Made by a program: the position numbers and the translations under genes. The notes beneath the pieces were generated by a model. The model did no database searches and was not told the origin of the DNA. It saw only the letters and a list, made by a program, of their open reading frames with translations. A stretch of 64,000 nt of DNA from Engraulis encrasicolus (Eukaryota; Chordata; Actinopteri; Clupeiformes; Engraulidae): NCBI RefSeq assembly GCF_034702125.1, contig NC_085872.1, positions 33,403,588 to 33,467,587 of the forward strand, in the 5' to 3' direction. Positions 42,804-52,989 of this stretch are shown here, piece by piece (the stretch's first letter is position 1; every line of letters begins with the position of its first letter).

Positions 42804-43543
42804 AATTATTTAACTTAATACTATGGTAGTAGAAGTAAAATACACTGGCTCGCCGTCGCCACCTTCTCTTTCAGCTTTTAGTCCAGTGAGTTAATTACCT
42901 CCTCTGTTATGTCGTGAAATGGCTTGGCCGACCACTGAATCATAACACCGCAGCATCGCGCTAACTTGCTGCTGTCTTTGTGGCTGGCAGGCTGTGGCAT
43001 CATAAGCTTTTGATGAACCCACTCAAAATGTGCCATAATCGGGCTATTTGAGTCCATTTTAGCGGCATTAGCAGTAATGGTGATAATCTTTTATGAAGCT
43101 AACATCCCAAACATACCCTATCAACACGGGACAAAGGCAGGGTAGTTTCTAGTCGGCTAGCACTACTAGTTCTGTAACTAGGACCGCTGTGATGTACATG
43201 ATTGATATGTTCGATTATTTTCAATCAATTTCTGATGGCTTAATAATCACCGTATCCATGTTGTGCCGCCGGCAGCAAACATTCTGTGTTGTGCTATTAG
43301 CTCACCTTGAGCTGAATTCATTTGACATCACGCAGTTTGTAGCCTAACTCCTTGATTGTTGTAGCCTATTTACACAAATCCTAAATGGTCGTATTGTTAT
43401 CTTAATAACTGCATTGTGATATAGGCTATAACCTGGATTAGGCTTCATCAAAATACTGTGCATTAAAGCTCATGCATGTTGTATGCAAAACGTTCAAACT
43501 TTTTTTTGTCTTTCTTTTCCTCTTTGCTTTGGGTTGGTTGTAG

Positions 43544-43670
43544 GTACAGCCATTCCTTGATCGGCCCGACACCAACATTAGGCCTACGGGATGTATATGA
43601 AGCAAGCTGCCTCTGCATCAAGTGAGAGAAGAAGCCGCCACTGAAAAGCTTTTTGGACTGTCATTTGAAG
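43544..43670 (+). other. Exon-like module 2
   Basis: A pyrimidine-rich run ending GGTTGTAG precedes a 127-nt block that ends GAAG|GTATGA. A diverged copy with the same order of words (ATTCCTT, GTATGAAGC-type, AGTGAGAGAAGAAGCCGCCA, TTTTTGGACTGTCAT) lies at 44123-44230. Confidence 0.45.
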
Positions 43671-43775
43671 GTATGAGCCGAGAGTTGTAAACATGGATGC
43701 CAACTGTACAATATATTTTCACAGTGAAATCCCAATAACTATTATTCATAATTATTTATTCTTTTTCTGCTACAG

Positions 43776-43864
43776 GACACAAATGAAAGGACAGGAATTC
43801 TGCTCTGCGGCGTTGGCCTCGCTATTTATTCAAGAAGCCCTCGGACACCACCAGAATGTATGAG
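43776..43864 (+). other. Exon-like module 3 (89 nt)
   Basis: Acceptor TTTTTCTGCTACAG, then 89 nt open throughout in one frame (DTNERTGILLCGVGLAIYSR, continuing SPRTPPECM), then donor GAG|GTAAGT. A duplicate of identical length is at 45115-45203. The protein match is unknown to me. Confidence 0.5.
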
Positions 43865-44122
43865 GTAAGTTGTTTTTATGTTATGCATTAAAGCCCATGC
43901 ATGCTGGCACGCGCCCCCCCTCACTCACACACACACACACACTTGTTGTACAGCACTCAATAAGAGCTTGCCCGATGCTGTTGTTTGGTGGCCTGAATGT
44001 GCATAGAATACCTACTGTCTACTTGAATAGGTTCATTGTATGTTCTATGTATTTCTATGACAAACTTTCAAACTTTTTGTGTTTCCTTTTCTCTTTGCTT
44101 TGGGTAGAATTGTAAACAGTAG

Positions 44123-44230
44123 GCACAGTCATTCCTTCATCGACCTGGCATCAACATCGCTCGATGTGTATGAAGCTGCAAGTGAGAGAAGAAGCCGCCA
44201 TTGAACACCTTTTTGGACTGTCATGTGAGT
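44123..44230 (+). other. Exon-like module 2' (duplicate)
   Basis: Diverged repeat of 43544-43670 with preserved acceptor region and GTATGA after the 3' edge. Its frame is not conserved through the copy. Confidence 0.4.
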
Positions 44231-44389
44231 GTATGAGCTGACAATTTAACTTCTTTAACTGTTGATTCTGCTAAGACCTATGTAAGTGGCATGATAATGT
44301 CTCATTTACACTAATGTATGTCAAGCTGGTCTCAGGCTAACAAGACTACCATGAAATCTTAAAGTTTTGGACAGACGTCCGTCTCAATT

Positions 44390-44808
44390 TCACCACTGTG
44401 TTGTGCCATACTGGACAAGTATTACTTGCTCAGTTTTGACAACCTAATTATTCTATATTCTGCTGTGCGACTTGTGCACAAAATTATTCAAAATTCTTCT
44501 GCTCCACCACCTCTGAAAACTTTTATCCATCCTTGCTCTGAACATATTAGTAGAACAACTAGATCTACCACCAGAGGAAATAGTAGCCTCCCAAGCCGGG
44601 TAACAGCATACATTTGCACAATCTGTGTTTGCAGAGCAACTAAATAATGGAATGCCCTTCCCACCCACATAAAAGGCATTACAAACTTTTATTCATTCTC
44701 ACTTGGAGTGAAGAAATGGCTTTCATGTACCCAGTCTGGTCACCACTAATAGTTTTGCTCATACCTGTTTTGACACTGAGCATATGGTAGTTTTTACATA
44801 TGGCATAT

Positions 44809-44881
<73 letters not shown>

Positions 44882-45020
44882 ATGTTTTCTTACCTGCCCC
44901 AGGGAATGCAGATGGAAATTAGCTTTTAGCTATAATGTGGTGCAGGTCATCTTTTTTTTTTACTATGTAACTAATGTACTTTGCACATGGTCCCTGATGA
45001 AATAAACCAATAAACTAAAC
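44390..45020 (+). mobile_element. LINE 3' fragment (jockey-superfamily type)
   Basis: The frame at 44426-44647 reads YSAVRLVHKIIQNSSAP and, after a stop, WNALPTHIKG followed by FSLGVKKWL, the usual end of CR1/L2-type LINE proteins. The AT-rich end contains AATAAA and AATAAACTAAACTAA just before 45020. It separates duplicated module 2' from module 3'. A (GT)n array lies inside at 44814-44878. Confidence 0.65.
44814..44878. repeat. (GT)n microsatellite
   Basis: About 32 pure GT units within the LINE 3' region. Confidence 0.96.
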
Positions 45021-45114
45021 TAATTGTAAACATGGATGCCAATTGTACTATATATTTTCACAGTGAAATCCCAATAACTATTATTCATAATTATTTATTC
45101 TTTTTCTGCTGTAG

Positions 45115-45203
45115 GACTCAAATGAAAGGACAGGACTTCTACTCTGCTGGGTCGGCCTCACTTCATATTCAAGAAGCCCTCGGACGTCATCAGAATGTAT
45201 TAA
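45115..45203 (+). other. Exon-like module 3' (duplicate, 89 nt)
   Basis: Acceptor TTTTTCTGCTGTAG, 89 nt open in the same frame as module 3 (DSNERTGLLLCWVGLTSYSR, continuing SPRTSSECI), then TAA|GTAAGT. Introns on both sides are also duplicated. In the wider block 45023-45456 versus 43686-44058, matching sequence includes ACATGGATGCCAA and TTGTTGTACA. Confidence 0.5.
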
Positions 45204-45272
45204 GTAAGTTGTTTTTATGTTGTGCATTAAAGCCCATGCATGCTGGTGCGTGTACTCTCTCACTCTCACTTA

Positions 45273-45276
<4 letters not shown>

Positions 45277-45345
<69 letters not shown>
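45277..45345. repeat. (CA)n microsatellite
   Basis: About 34 CA units. The paralogous position in the other copy (43924-43944) has only about 10, so this array expanded after the duplication. Confidence 0.96.
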
Positions 45346-45348
<3 letters not shown>

Positions 45349-46331
45349 TTGTACAACACTCAACCAGAGCTTGCCTGATGCTGTTCTTTGGTGGCCTGAA
45401 AGTGCATGGAATACCTACTGTCTACTTGGCTAGGTTGACTGTATGTTCTGTGTACAGGGTCATGTTCCCACAGCCCAATGGTCCCACAGCTTATTCCTGC
45501 TGCTCCATGTTTGTGTGTGAGATTCGAATGAAATCCTATAGGGAGTATCATGATCTGTTTCAGTAGTTACAGTACATGTTGACAAGCATATTTCTATTGG
45601 TGAAATTCAGCTTCCTACTGTTGATGGCACCCACACAGCTCCAAGCCATGCCACTCCCACTACCATACTTGACTTTCAGCATGAGGCACTTTCCTTTGTA
45701 CACATCGCTTTTTACCACCACACATGTTTGACACCTATCTAAAGCCAATTCGTTTATCTTGATGTCATTAGATCAGAGGACATGGTTCCAGTAACCCATA
45801 TCCTTAGTTTGTTTGACTCTGATGAGACCATGATAAACAAATTTGCATTTGATGCTGTCAAGCATGTGTGCCATTGACTGAAATGTTAAATACATCATTG
45901 CCGCGAATACATTTCTAACCAAATATTAAACATTGACATGTTATTTAGAAAGTCGAGAATTTTAACTGATTTGATATGACGATATGACCTGTTTCTTTTT
46001 TTCTGAAGAGAATGGTGATTTCATCACAATCTTTTAATTTTGTGAGTTACTTAACTCATGGTTTCTTGAAGCCAAAAATATGCAAGAATAAACAAATTAT
46101 TGCCATAGTTTAAAATGTGGGTTGTGAATCTATAATCTATGAAAGTGTAACATTATTGATGGAATTGTGGAAATAAATAAACATTTTCATGATAGTCTAA
46201 TTTTTTGGCCAGCACCTGTAAGCTTATGTGTCAGTTCATTCACAATCGTATGTAATTTGTGCCTGCACATACATCTGCATATTAAGTCTAACGTTTCCCT
46301 TCTGCTTTGTGTGCTTTTTAATATCTTACAG

Positions 46332-46455
46332 TGTGAAGAGGCAACAAGGGAGAGATGAACGCTATCAAAAATGTGGAGATGGATCTGGCAGCCGACCGCT
46401 TTGGCACACACCCAACAAGAAACAAAACAATAAAGAATACTAAAATGCATAATTT
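46332..46455 (+). other. Exon-like terminal module with AATAAA
   Basis: A pyrimidine-rich acceptor (GTGCTTTTTAATATCTTACAG) is followed by about 100 nt and a polyadenylation hexamer at 46429-46434. It would make a natural last exon for the module series in the 4.7 kb transposon. Confidence 0.4.
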
Positions 46456-46496
46456 GTAACCAGCTCATTTTTTGAAAACATTGTTTGCTCTTGCTT

Positions 46497-46805
46497 GAAG
46501 GTGCACTGTGTAAAATTGTGGCCAGAGTAGGTATTGCATCTATGGTGCTCATTGAAACTGTGCTGTCTACTGCTAATTTAGATTTTTGCATGAATACCAA
46601 AGTATAGTGAGTTTTGCAGCTAAAAATGTCTATTTCTAGAAATTCAAAATGGCGGACCATGGAGGAAATCCCCCTTTTCATGTATGAAAAGTGCAAATTT
46701 CCCAGTCATGTTGAATAGTTTGGTGGTGGTAAATATCTGTTAAAAAGTTAACATTTGTGAATGGGCATAATGAATAACTAACAATATTACACGGTCCACC
46801 TTTAA
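46497..46805. mobile_element. MITE, AAGGTGCACTGTGTA family, copy 2
   Basis: Left end AAGGTGCACTGTGTAAAATT and right end ATTACACGGTCCACCTTTAA are inverse. Body shared with 6387-6748. Nested inside the 4.7 kb transposon. Confidence 0.88.
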
Positions 46806-47131
46806 ATACAAATCCGGATCAGGCCCAGATAAGGCCCGGATAAGGTCCGGATATGGGCCAGATGAGCCCCAACTGTGTATTACGGATCAGGGCCAGATCA
46901 TGGTCAGATGCGTATTACGGACCTGGGCCAGATCTGGCCCAGGTCCAACCACAAATTCCAAACATGTGGATTGGACCTGGGCCAGATCCATTCCGGATCC
47001 ATAATCCGGACCTGTTCCAGCTCAGCGCCATTGTAAAATAAGAAACCGGGCCAGACCAGGATTGCGGACTTGGCCCAAATGCCTGCCAACATCTGTCACA
47101 GATCTGGGCCAGACCCATTTTGCTGTCTGGG

Positions 47132-47207
47132 GAGTGATCGTTCTTCACGTCTCACAAGCACTTGACCTAAAACTGAACTGAACGTGAGGGACCGGAAGCC
47201 CCCTCTA
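47132..47207 (-). repeat. 3' LTR, second part
   Basis: Matches the distal 76 bp of the intact LTR at 48096-48218 from GAGTGATCGTTCTTCACG to CCGGAAGCCCCCTCTA. The first 47 bp of this LTR lie at 42373-42419. Together they account for 121 of the 123 bp of the intact LTR. Confidence 0.92.
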
Positions 47208-48049
47208 TCTGTCGCAGGGCATTCTGCTTTTCCATGTACTGGCGTTTTCCCACATCTATAGCAGGCCCTTGCACTTTGCTGCGATCGTGCAGGTTTGTAT
47301 CTGCCTGGAGCCTGTGCCAGCTTGGCCGGGAATTTGGGCTTTCTGTAGCTAGCGGTAGCATGCACAGCATCGACATTGTTGCATTCGCTATTTTCACCTC
47401 TCAGGTCCGACTGCTGTCGTCGTATTTCTTCCGAAAGCCTCGTCTTTTCTATGGCAGTTTGGAGCGTGAGGTCTTTGTCTAGCTGTAACTTCTCGGACAA
47501 GGACACGTTTCTCAATCCGACTACCAGCCTGTCGCGAATCAGCTCCTCATGTAACTGTCCATAATTACAATGTTAGGCTAAACTGTATAGAGCAGTGATG
47601 AAGGAATCCACCGTTTCCCCCGGCAGTTGTACGCGCTGATTAAACTTGGTTCTCTCATATATGACATTCTTTTTCGGTACGAAGAATGCATCAAAGCCTG
47701 CTTTCACGTCTGAGTATTTCTTCCTAGCATCTGCTGTTAGCGTTAGCCCCTTTAGCACATCCTCGGCTTCATTGCCCATGCAATACACCAGCGTGTTTAC
47801 CTGGTTTTCCTCTGGCGTTGCGTTTAGGTTGCTTGCAAGCCGAAAGCGGTCGAATCTCCTAATCCGCGGTTCCCATTCTTGTGGCTTGGTGAAATCAAAT
47901 GGCTCCGGAGGTTGTATGGTGAACGTTGCACTTGGCGTCGGTCGCGCCATTTCTGCCAGCTCGTCCCTCGTTTCGCCGCCAGAACCACCTGCCAGACTTT
48001 CGTTTAATCCGCTGGATGTACGACTTCCCCTCTTTGTCTTCTTTTTCAT
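47208..48049 (-). pseudogene. Ty3/Gypsy-type gag pseudogene
   Basis: The minus-strand product has a capsid-like region with PPEPFDFTKPQEWEP, an ENQVNTLVYCMGNEAEDVL helix and FNQRVQLPGETVDSFITALY, all typical of fish Ty3/Gypsy gag. A zinc knuckle follows (C-x2-C-x5-H-x4-C, CYRCGKTPVHGKAEC; the usual spacing is x4). One in-frame stop lies near 47574, where related proteins have an acidic residue, and the frame is otherwise open on both sides of it. Pol is absent, and the frame runs into the LTR. The product would be a structural RNA-binding protein if expressed. As it stands this is a relic. Confidence 0.88.
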
Positions 48050-48095
48050 CTTTTAACTTTCTCCGATCATGCGTCGTCGCCCATTTCTGACACCA

Positions 48096-48218
48096 TGTCA
48101 AGTTATTCTTTTATTAACAGGTTTGCAGGTAAGTATAACAGAGCGATCGTTCTTCACGTCTCACAAGCACTTGACCTAAAACTGAACTGAACGTGAGGGA
48201 CCGGAAGCCCCCTCTACA
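48096..48218 (-). repeat. Intact 5' LTR (123 bp)
   Basis: On the minus strand it runs from TGTAGAGGGGGCTTCC to GAATAACTTGACA, so it begins TG and ends CA. It is immediately followed by TGGTGTCAGAA, a plausible tRNA primer-binding site. Unusually short for a Ty3/Gypsy LTR. Confidence 0.88.
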
Positions 48219-48588
48219 TTCTATGGCTTTCACAATAAAAGGCATCACATAGTATTACACCACACAGCCCTTTCCGAGATATGAGCAATTCTAATGGGGG
48301 CAGCGTTTGTTTACATTTTTAAAAAATGAAACATAGGCCAACTCCAAATATTTTCCCAAAAGGTACTGCTGTTTGCTAGTTGTCTGCTGATGTTTTATAA
48401 CATTTTGGATGCTTTTGGGAATAAATAAAAATGTTTTTTTGAAATGTAAACAAAGAGCTGCCCCCATTACAATGACCAAGATCTCGGAAACGGCTGAAGA
48501 TGAAGAAAAAAAATCTCAGGCACTGACAAGTCCAGGGTAGTGTGAGCATTACAACTGCATGTTGAAATTGACCAAACTGTCCCTTTAA

Positions 48589-48830
48589 GTTGGCTAAGGA
48601 ACACTGCTTATGATATAATTTTGAAAATCAACATGGGTCCGAATGGGATTCGAACTCACAACCTCCTTATCTATAATCCATCACCTTTGCCATTGATACT
48701 AAATGACATGCATGGTATTTGAAGTTGGCTAAGGAACACTGCATAAGATATAATTTTGAAAATCTACATGGGTCCAAGTGGGATTCAAACTCACAACCTC
48801 CATATCGCTAATCCAGCATTCCATCAAGAC
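48589..48830 (-). repeat. Tandem 135-bp unit with tRNA-like B boxes
   Basis: GTTGGCTAAGGAACACTGC recurs at 48589 and 48724, and each unit contains a pol III B-box-like sequence on the minus strand (GAGTTCGAATCC at 48646-48657, and GAGTTTGAATCC at 48781-48792). The unit also includes ATACTAAATGACAT...GGTATT, found left of the nest at 42251 and again at 48696. No complete tRNA fold is apparent. Confidence 0.75.
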
Positions 48831-49658
48831 AATATCAAATTGCATTGAAGAGCTGAACAATAGATTTCTAGAATGGTAGTGCAGCTGCTCGTTAAGAATA
48901 GAATGTTGAGAGAAAGTGACAGTTGAGATGGAACCCTGTATTGGCAGCACCTGTTTTGATTGACTGTATGTCAGTTAGTATTGTGCTCTAAGGCAGAGGG
49001 CAGAATCAAAACAGTTTCTAGTTTTTAGATCGCTGTTGTTAAAAAACTAAAAAGAATTGGCACATGTCCTTTGCACAGATTGGAGTCATACGTGTGATCT
49101 TTTTAACAGTCCTTGAAAGAAGTTTATAGGTTAAACGGTTCAGTCACAAATGGACCTCTTGTGGAAGATGTGCTGACTTCTACAGAGAGGCACTTCAAGA
49201 ATCAATAGGAAAAGCCATTGGGCCAGCCCTGCACTTTTCACACACCTGCCATTTAAAAAGTAATGGGAGTTGGGACATGATACTTTCACCGTTTGGAGTC
49301 ATCTCGTAGAGCTCGCTAACAACATGTCAACTAAACTTCTAGGTGAAAGTGTTGATGTTTTATGAACGAAAAAGCCTCCTACACTCTGATCTGTAGAGTG
49401 GACGGTGAAGGTTCTACCATTGTTTTCAATGGGGACCCAAACTCGGGGGGGGCATAAACCAAAGTGGGCGACACCTTTTTTGGCGACAGGCTTTTCCTGA
49501 TTCTCTTTAACACTCTGTAGGGCTTATAATATTGTTTCTGTGAATCGGAAACACGGCCAGTGGGGGCGACGGACACACCACTTGCAAGTGCAGCATGTAT
49601 ACATAATGAGTATGCACCTGATAACAAAGGCCAGACTTCAACCAGATGTACGTATAAG
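48831..49658. other. No gene seen
   Basis: No exon or repeat terminus supported. The antisense frame at 49379-49627 has no domain. Confidence 0.4.
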
Positions 49659-49666
49659 CTGTAGAG

Positions 49667-49862
49667 CAGAGCTTCCCAACCTATTCCTGTTTGGGCTCAA
49701 TTTTGAAATTTTCACAAATGTTTAGTGCCCATATCTGACACAATAAACAATAGGCCTACAACTCAAATAAATAGTCAACAGCAATACACACACAAATATT
49801 ATGATTGTTAGAAAATGATTTCAGGTCTTGGAATACTTTCAAGGCCACAGTTTGAGACTACT
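49667..49862. mobile_element. Old hAT-type MITE (probable)
   Basis: The left end CAGAGCTTCCCAACCTAT and the right end CACAGTTTGAGACTACTCT are weakly inverse in hAT style. Flanks CTGTAGAG (49659-49666) and CTATAGAG (49863-49870) are an 8-bp duplication with one mismatch. Confidence 0.6.
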
Positions 49863-49870
49863 CTATAGAG

Positions 49871-50445
49871 ATCCGGATATTATGCTGCTTGGTTCTGCAG
49901 CTTTGACAGGCTACGAATATAGTCTCTACACGTTATAGAGGTTGTTCTCCATATCTGGTTAAATAGCACCCTTTTACTAGCTGCTGCAATATGGGGTCAT
50001 ATTTCAGGTTACTAAAAATATAGAGAAGTCTCTGAAATCCTAAGGACTTGACTGGGTGTCATCCCTTGGGAAAAACTCTTTCCAAACAATTCTAGGTATA
50101 CACACTCTGTAATATTTTGTGGCCTACAACTCTCACTACTTGAAGCCTCAGACTGTCACTAGAGGCTGCAGAATCTCTTGTGGGATCTTTTGCTGGTTCA
50201 TCTTGTAGTAGGCCTATACATAGGGTTTTTCTTGCAACAGCTGCTACTTAATTCTCTGTGGCCAGAGAGGTGAGAATGTGCATACACTGCATCTCCAGAA
50301 ATGCACCAGAGAGCAATCAGGGGTTTTAAATTAAAAGCATCCTTGCATGAATACTCTAGCCAACCTACACAGCTACATGCTTTGGACTGGGAGAGATATC
50401 CAATGCATGTTTCATGAACACCATTATAACTCAGGGACCAAAATC
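49871..50445. other. No gene seen
   Basis: No supported feature. Confidence 0.4.
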
Positions 50446-50449
50446 TTAA

Positions 50450-50781
50450 AGGGGTATGCCACTATTTTGGGGCTTAATACAGTTAAAATCGTTGGCTGGT
50501 GTTTATAAAGGTGGTAAAGTGTCTTATTTTTCATGTTAAGCATCGTCTTGCTTTAAGACAAGTTAAAAGAGGGAGTATGTAGCTAAGCTAGTGAAAGTCA
50601 ATGGATCCGTGTAGCATGTAGCATGCTACACGGATGCATTGACTTTAGCGACATGCTTACTCTTTTAACTTGTCTTAAAGCAAGACAACGGCTTACATGA
50701 AAAATAAGACACTTTACCACCTTTATAAACCCTGGCCAATGATTTTAACTATATTAAGCCCCAAAATAGTGGCATATCCCT
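50450..50781. mobile_element. Palindromic piggyBac-like MITE with TTAA duplication
   Basis: AGGGGTATGCCACTATTTTG at the left is inverse to CAAAATAGTGGCATATCCCT at the right, and the inverse match continues almost to the centre (near 50618), where GTAGCATGCTAC is itself palindromic. TTAA flanks both sides (50446-50449 and 50782-50785). Essentially one 330-bp hairpin. Confidence 0.93.
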
Positions 50782-50785
50782 TTAA

Positions 50786-51539
50786 GACACGAAATAGGAG
50801 AGGAGAGACTAAATTCTTACATGTGACTGCTGTCACTTAACTCTGCTCTGAAGTAGCACACTAGCAGTCATTTTAAATAGTGTAGTGTGGTGGATATCAC
50901 ACAACGCAGATTTGTTGTGACATCTGCAGGCTCCTCTTCATCTCATATTCATGTTCACTTTCTTAATTCTCTCATGGGATTGGGGGTGTCAGAAAAACAG
51001 GAATTACATAATATAATTTGCATTTTCAACTCAGTTTGTCTAAATATAACTTTTTCAAAAAAGTGAGCATTTAATTGCATGGTCTCCCTCCTTCATTATT
51101 ATCTACCCTCTTCTCCCACTCTTTATTTCCCACGTCGTCCTCTTGCATAAAGAGCCAAAGGTTTTGAAGTAGTCTGGGTTGTAATTACACAGGTTGTGGC
51201 TGAGTGAAGAATCTGGCAGCCATAGAGTGACTTCCATTTAAATCAGGCTTCTGCTCCGGAGGCAGTTCTCGAGCAGCCAGGCTCGTCTGCTTGCCCAAAC
51301 TGAACATCAGTTAGGTAAACAAATGGGCCTCTGCTCATTCACACCTGTCCAAGACTGGAGGCCTGAAGATACAAAATCAATGGAAGATCTGCCTCACAGT
51401 TCATACATCAATTATTACTCAGTTTTTTTGTCTTATATGGCAGAGACAAGTAGTACACAGCAGGCCTTGAATATGCTGATGTGATGATGTCTCAATTATA
51501 TGAAAGCACTTATGCCGCACTGACTGTGAGGATGGTTCA
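50786..51539. other. No gene seen
   Basis: No supported exon or repeat end. Confidence 0.4.
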
Positions 51540-51541
51540 TA

Positions 51542-52989
51542 CTAACCCCAACTCCGATGAAGTTGGGACGTTTGGTAAACAGTGAATAAAATCAAAATGC
51601 TATCATTTTCAAAACACTCAATCTATTCATTAGATGGAGAATAGTGAAAAGACAACATATTAAGTGTTAAAACCGAGAAAAATATTGTTTTGGGGGACAT
51701 ATGTACTCATTTCTAATTTGAGAAATCCAACACGTCTCAAAAGAGTTGGGACGGGGACAATAAATGGCAGCAAATGTCGAGGAAGACTAAAAACAAAACA
51801 AAAGACAACACTTAACAGTTAAATACATTAACCGATGAGATGATTTTATAGAAAAAAACAGTGTCAATTCCTATCTTGGACATGATTTCACCAGCTTAAA
51901 TGGTGGGTGTATTCCTTGTCATGTTTTGCAATGTTTTCCTTTCTGTAGTGCTTACAGTGTGACAGGTCTTGACCAAAAACCCACCATTTTATCACATGCT
52001 GGTCCTTATGATGGAGCCAAACTGTTAAAACATAGTAGAGAATGCAATTTGACCTTACTATGTGGCAGTAATCGAAGATCTCCCTTCAAAATATAATGCA
52101 TGAGTGGCTTTTCATGCTGTTTAAAACCCATTTATACCATTCAGCACTGTATTTAACTCTACAGGTGAGTGAGAACATCTTAACCAATGCACTACTGCAT
52201 CCGCATGCCATCATGGAGGCTGACTTTTGAAGCTAGCACTAACACAAGTTGGATGGTCCATTTTCACTGTAGCACAGGATGTGCAATGCTCTATTATTGT
52301 CAAAAAAGAATGGACTTCTACAACTTCTGCTGACTTCTGTAAGCAAAGGACAGTTTCCCATGTCTTCTGGGTCTATTTCAAGTGAGCTCAGGTGCTTAGG
52401 AGAATGTTAAACCCCTGTGTCATTTTCATGCATTAAGCATTCTTAATATGGTCAATTTTCAATAGCTCTAGCACTCCAGGAATTAGAGTGAGACTACAGC
52501 CAATATATATTTCATGATGTCATGAACCTATACAATGATTTTATTAACAAAAATATGTCTTATATACACTCAATCGTGGTAAATCAAAGGGAATTCAAAA
52601 ATGTATGTAAAAACTATGGTAATTATTCCCTTTGCATCTTTAATTCTGAGTGACTCAGCCTCTCTGTGATGATCTTATACCTGGACACCTATATTGTCCG
52701 TCAGTACAATTCATTTTGAAATGTTCTTCTTTGTTGTTTTATCTTATTTGGATGTTTACTAAATTTCACTGATCCCCGTCCCAACTCTTTTGAGACGTGT
52801 TGGATTTCTCAAATTAGAAATGAGTACATATGTCCCCCAAAACAATATTTTTTCTCGGTTTTAACACTTAATATGTTGTCTTTTCACTATTCTCCATCTA
52901 ATGAATAGATTGAATGTTTTGAAAATGATAGCATTTTGATTTTATTCACTGTTTACCAAACGTCCCAACTTCATCGGAGTTGGGGTTTG
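51542..52989. mobile_element. 1.45 kb element with about 215-bp terminal inverted repeats
   Basis: Left arm 51542-51759 (AACCCCAACTCCGATGAAGT onward) and right arm 52776-52989 are inverse and nearly identical throughout, including GAGTTGGGACGGGG at the inner edge. TA flanks both sides (51540-51541 and 52990-52991). The 1 kb interior has no significant frame. Related ends are common in fish genomes. The superfamily is uncertain (TA target). Confidence 0.93.

Larger units (their letters stand above)
42420..47131. mobile_element. 4.7 kb TIR transposon with exon-like modules
   Basis: The ends CCCAGACAGCA and TGCTGTCTGGG are inverse. They interrupt the LTR exactly, and comparison with the intact LTR shows a 2-bp GA duplication (42418-42419 and 47132-47133). 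The terminal 250-330 bp at each end carry many CCGGAT, GGGCCAGAT and GGCCCAG words. The interior has GT-AG bounded modules (listed separately), a LINE fragment, a MITE and two microsatellites. No transposase is seen. A GA dinucleotide duplication recalls the ISL2EU group, but that name is only a suggestion. Confidence 0.85.
42373..48218 (-). mobile_element. Gag-only Ty3/Gypsy-like element, split
   Basis: A minus-strand LTR element. The intact 5' LTR is 48096-48218. The 3' LTR is at 42373-42419 plus 47132-47207, broken by a DNA transposon. Between the LTRs is only about 890 bp, holding a gag pseudogene. No protease, reverse transcriptase or integrase remains: gag ends just past its zinc knuckle and runs directly into the 3' LTR. 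Flanking 5-bp duplications are not recognisable. Confidence 0.85.
42279..48584. mobile_element. piggyBac-like palindromic MITE split by a nest
   Basis: The left end AGGGACAGTTTGGTCAATTT (42279) and right end AAATTGACCAAACTGTCCCT (48584) are inverse, flanked by TTAA at 42275-42278 and 48585-48588. Native MITE sequence covers only 42279-42372 and 48219-48584. The remainder is a Gypsy-like insertion. A second, truncated copy lies at 32544-32895. The TTAA duplication is the piggyBac signature (also used by Kolobok), so the superfamily is probable rather than certain. Confidence 0.88.

Noticed and set aside
42373..48218. Reading the block as a full retrovirus or complete Gypsy element
   Set aside because: Only LTRs and gag are present. 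The 4.7 kb of extra sequence in one LTR belongs to a DNA transposon and has no pol or env similarity.
48585..48830. Functional tRNA genes
   Set aside because: Only B-box-like sequences are visible. No cloverleaf with an anticodon arm and A box could be drawn by eye.
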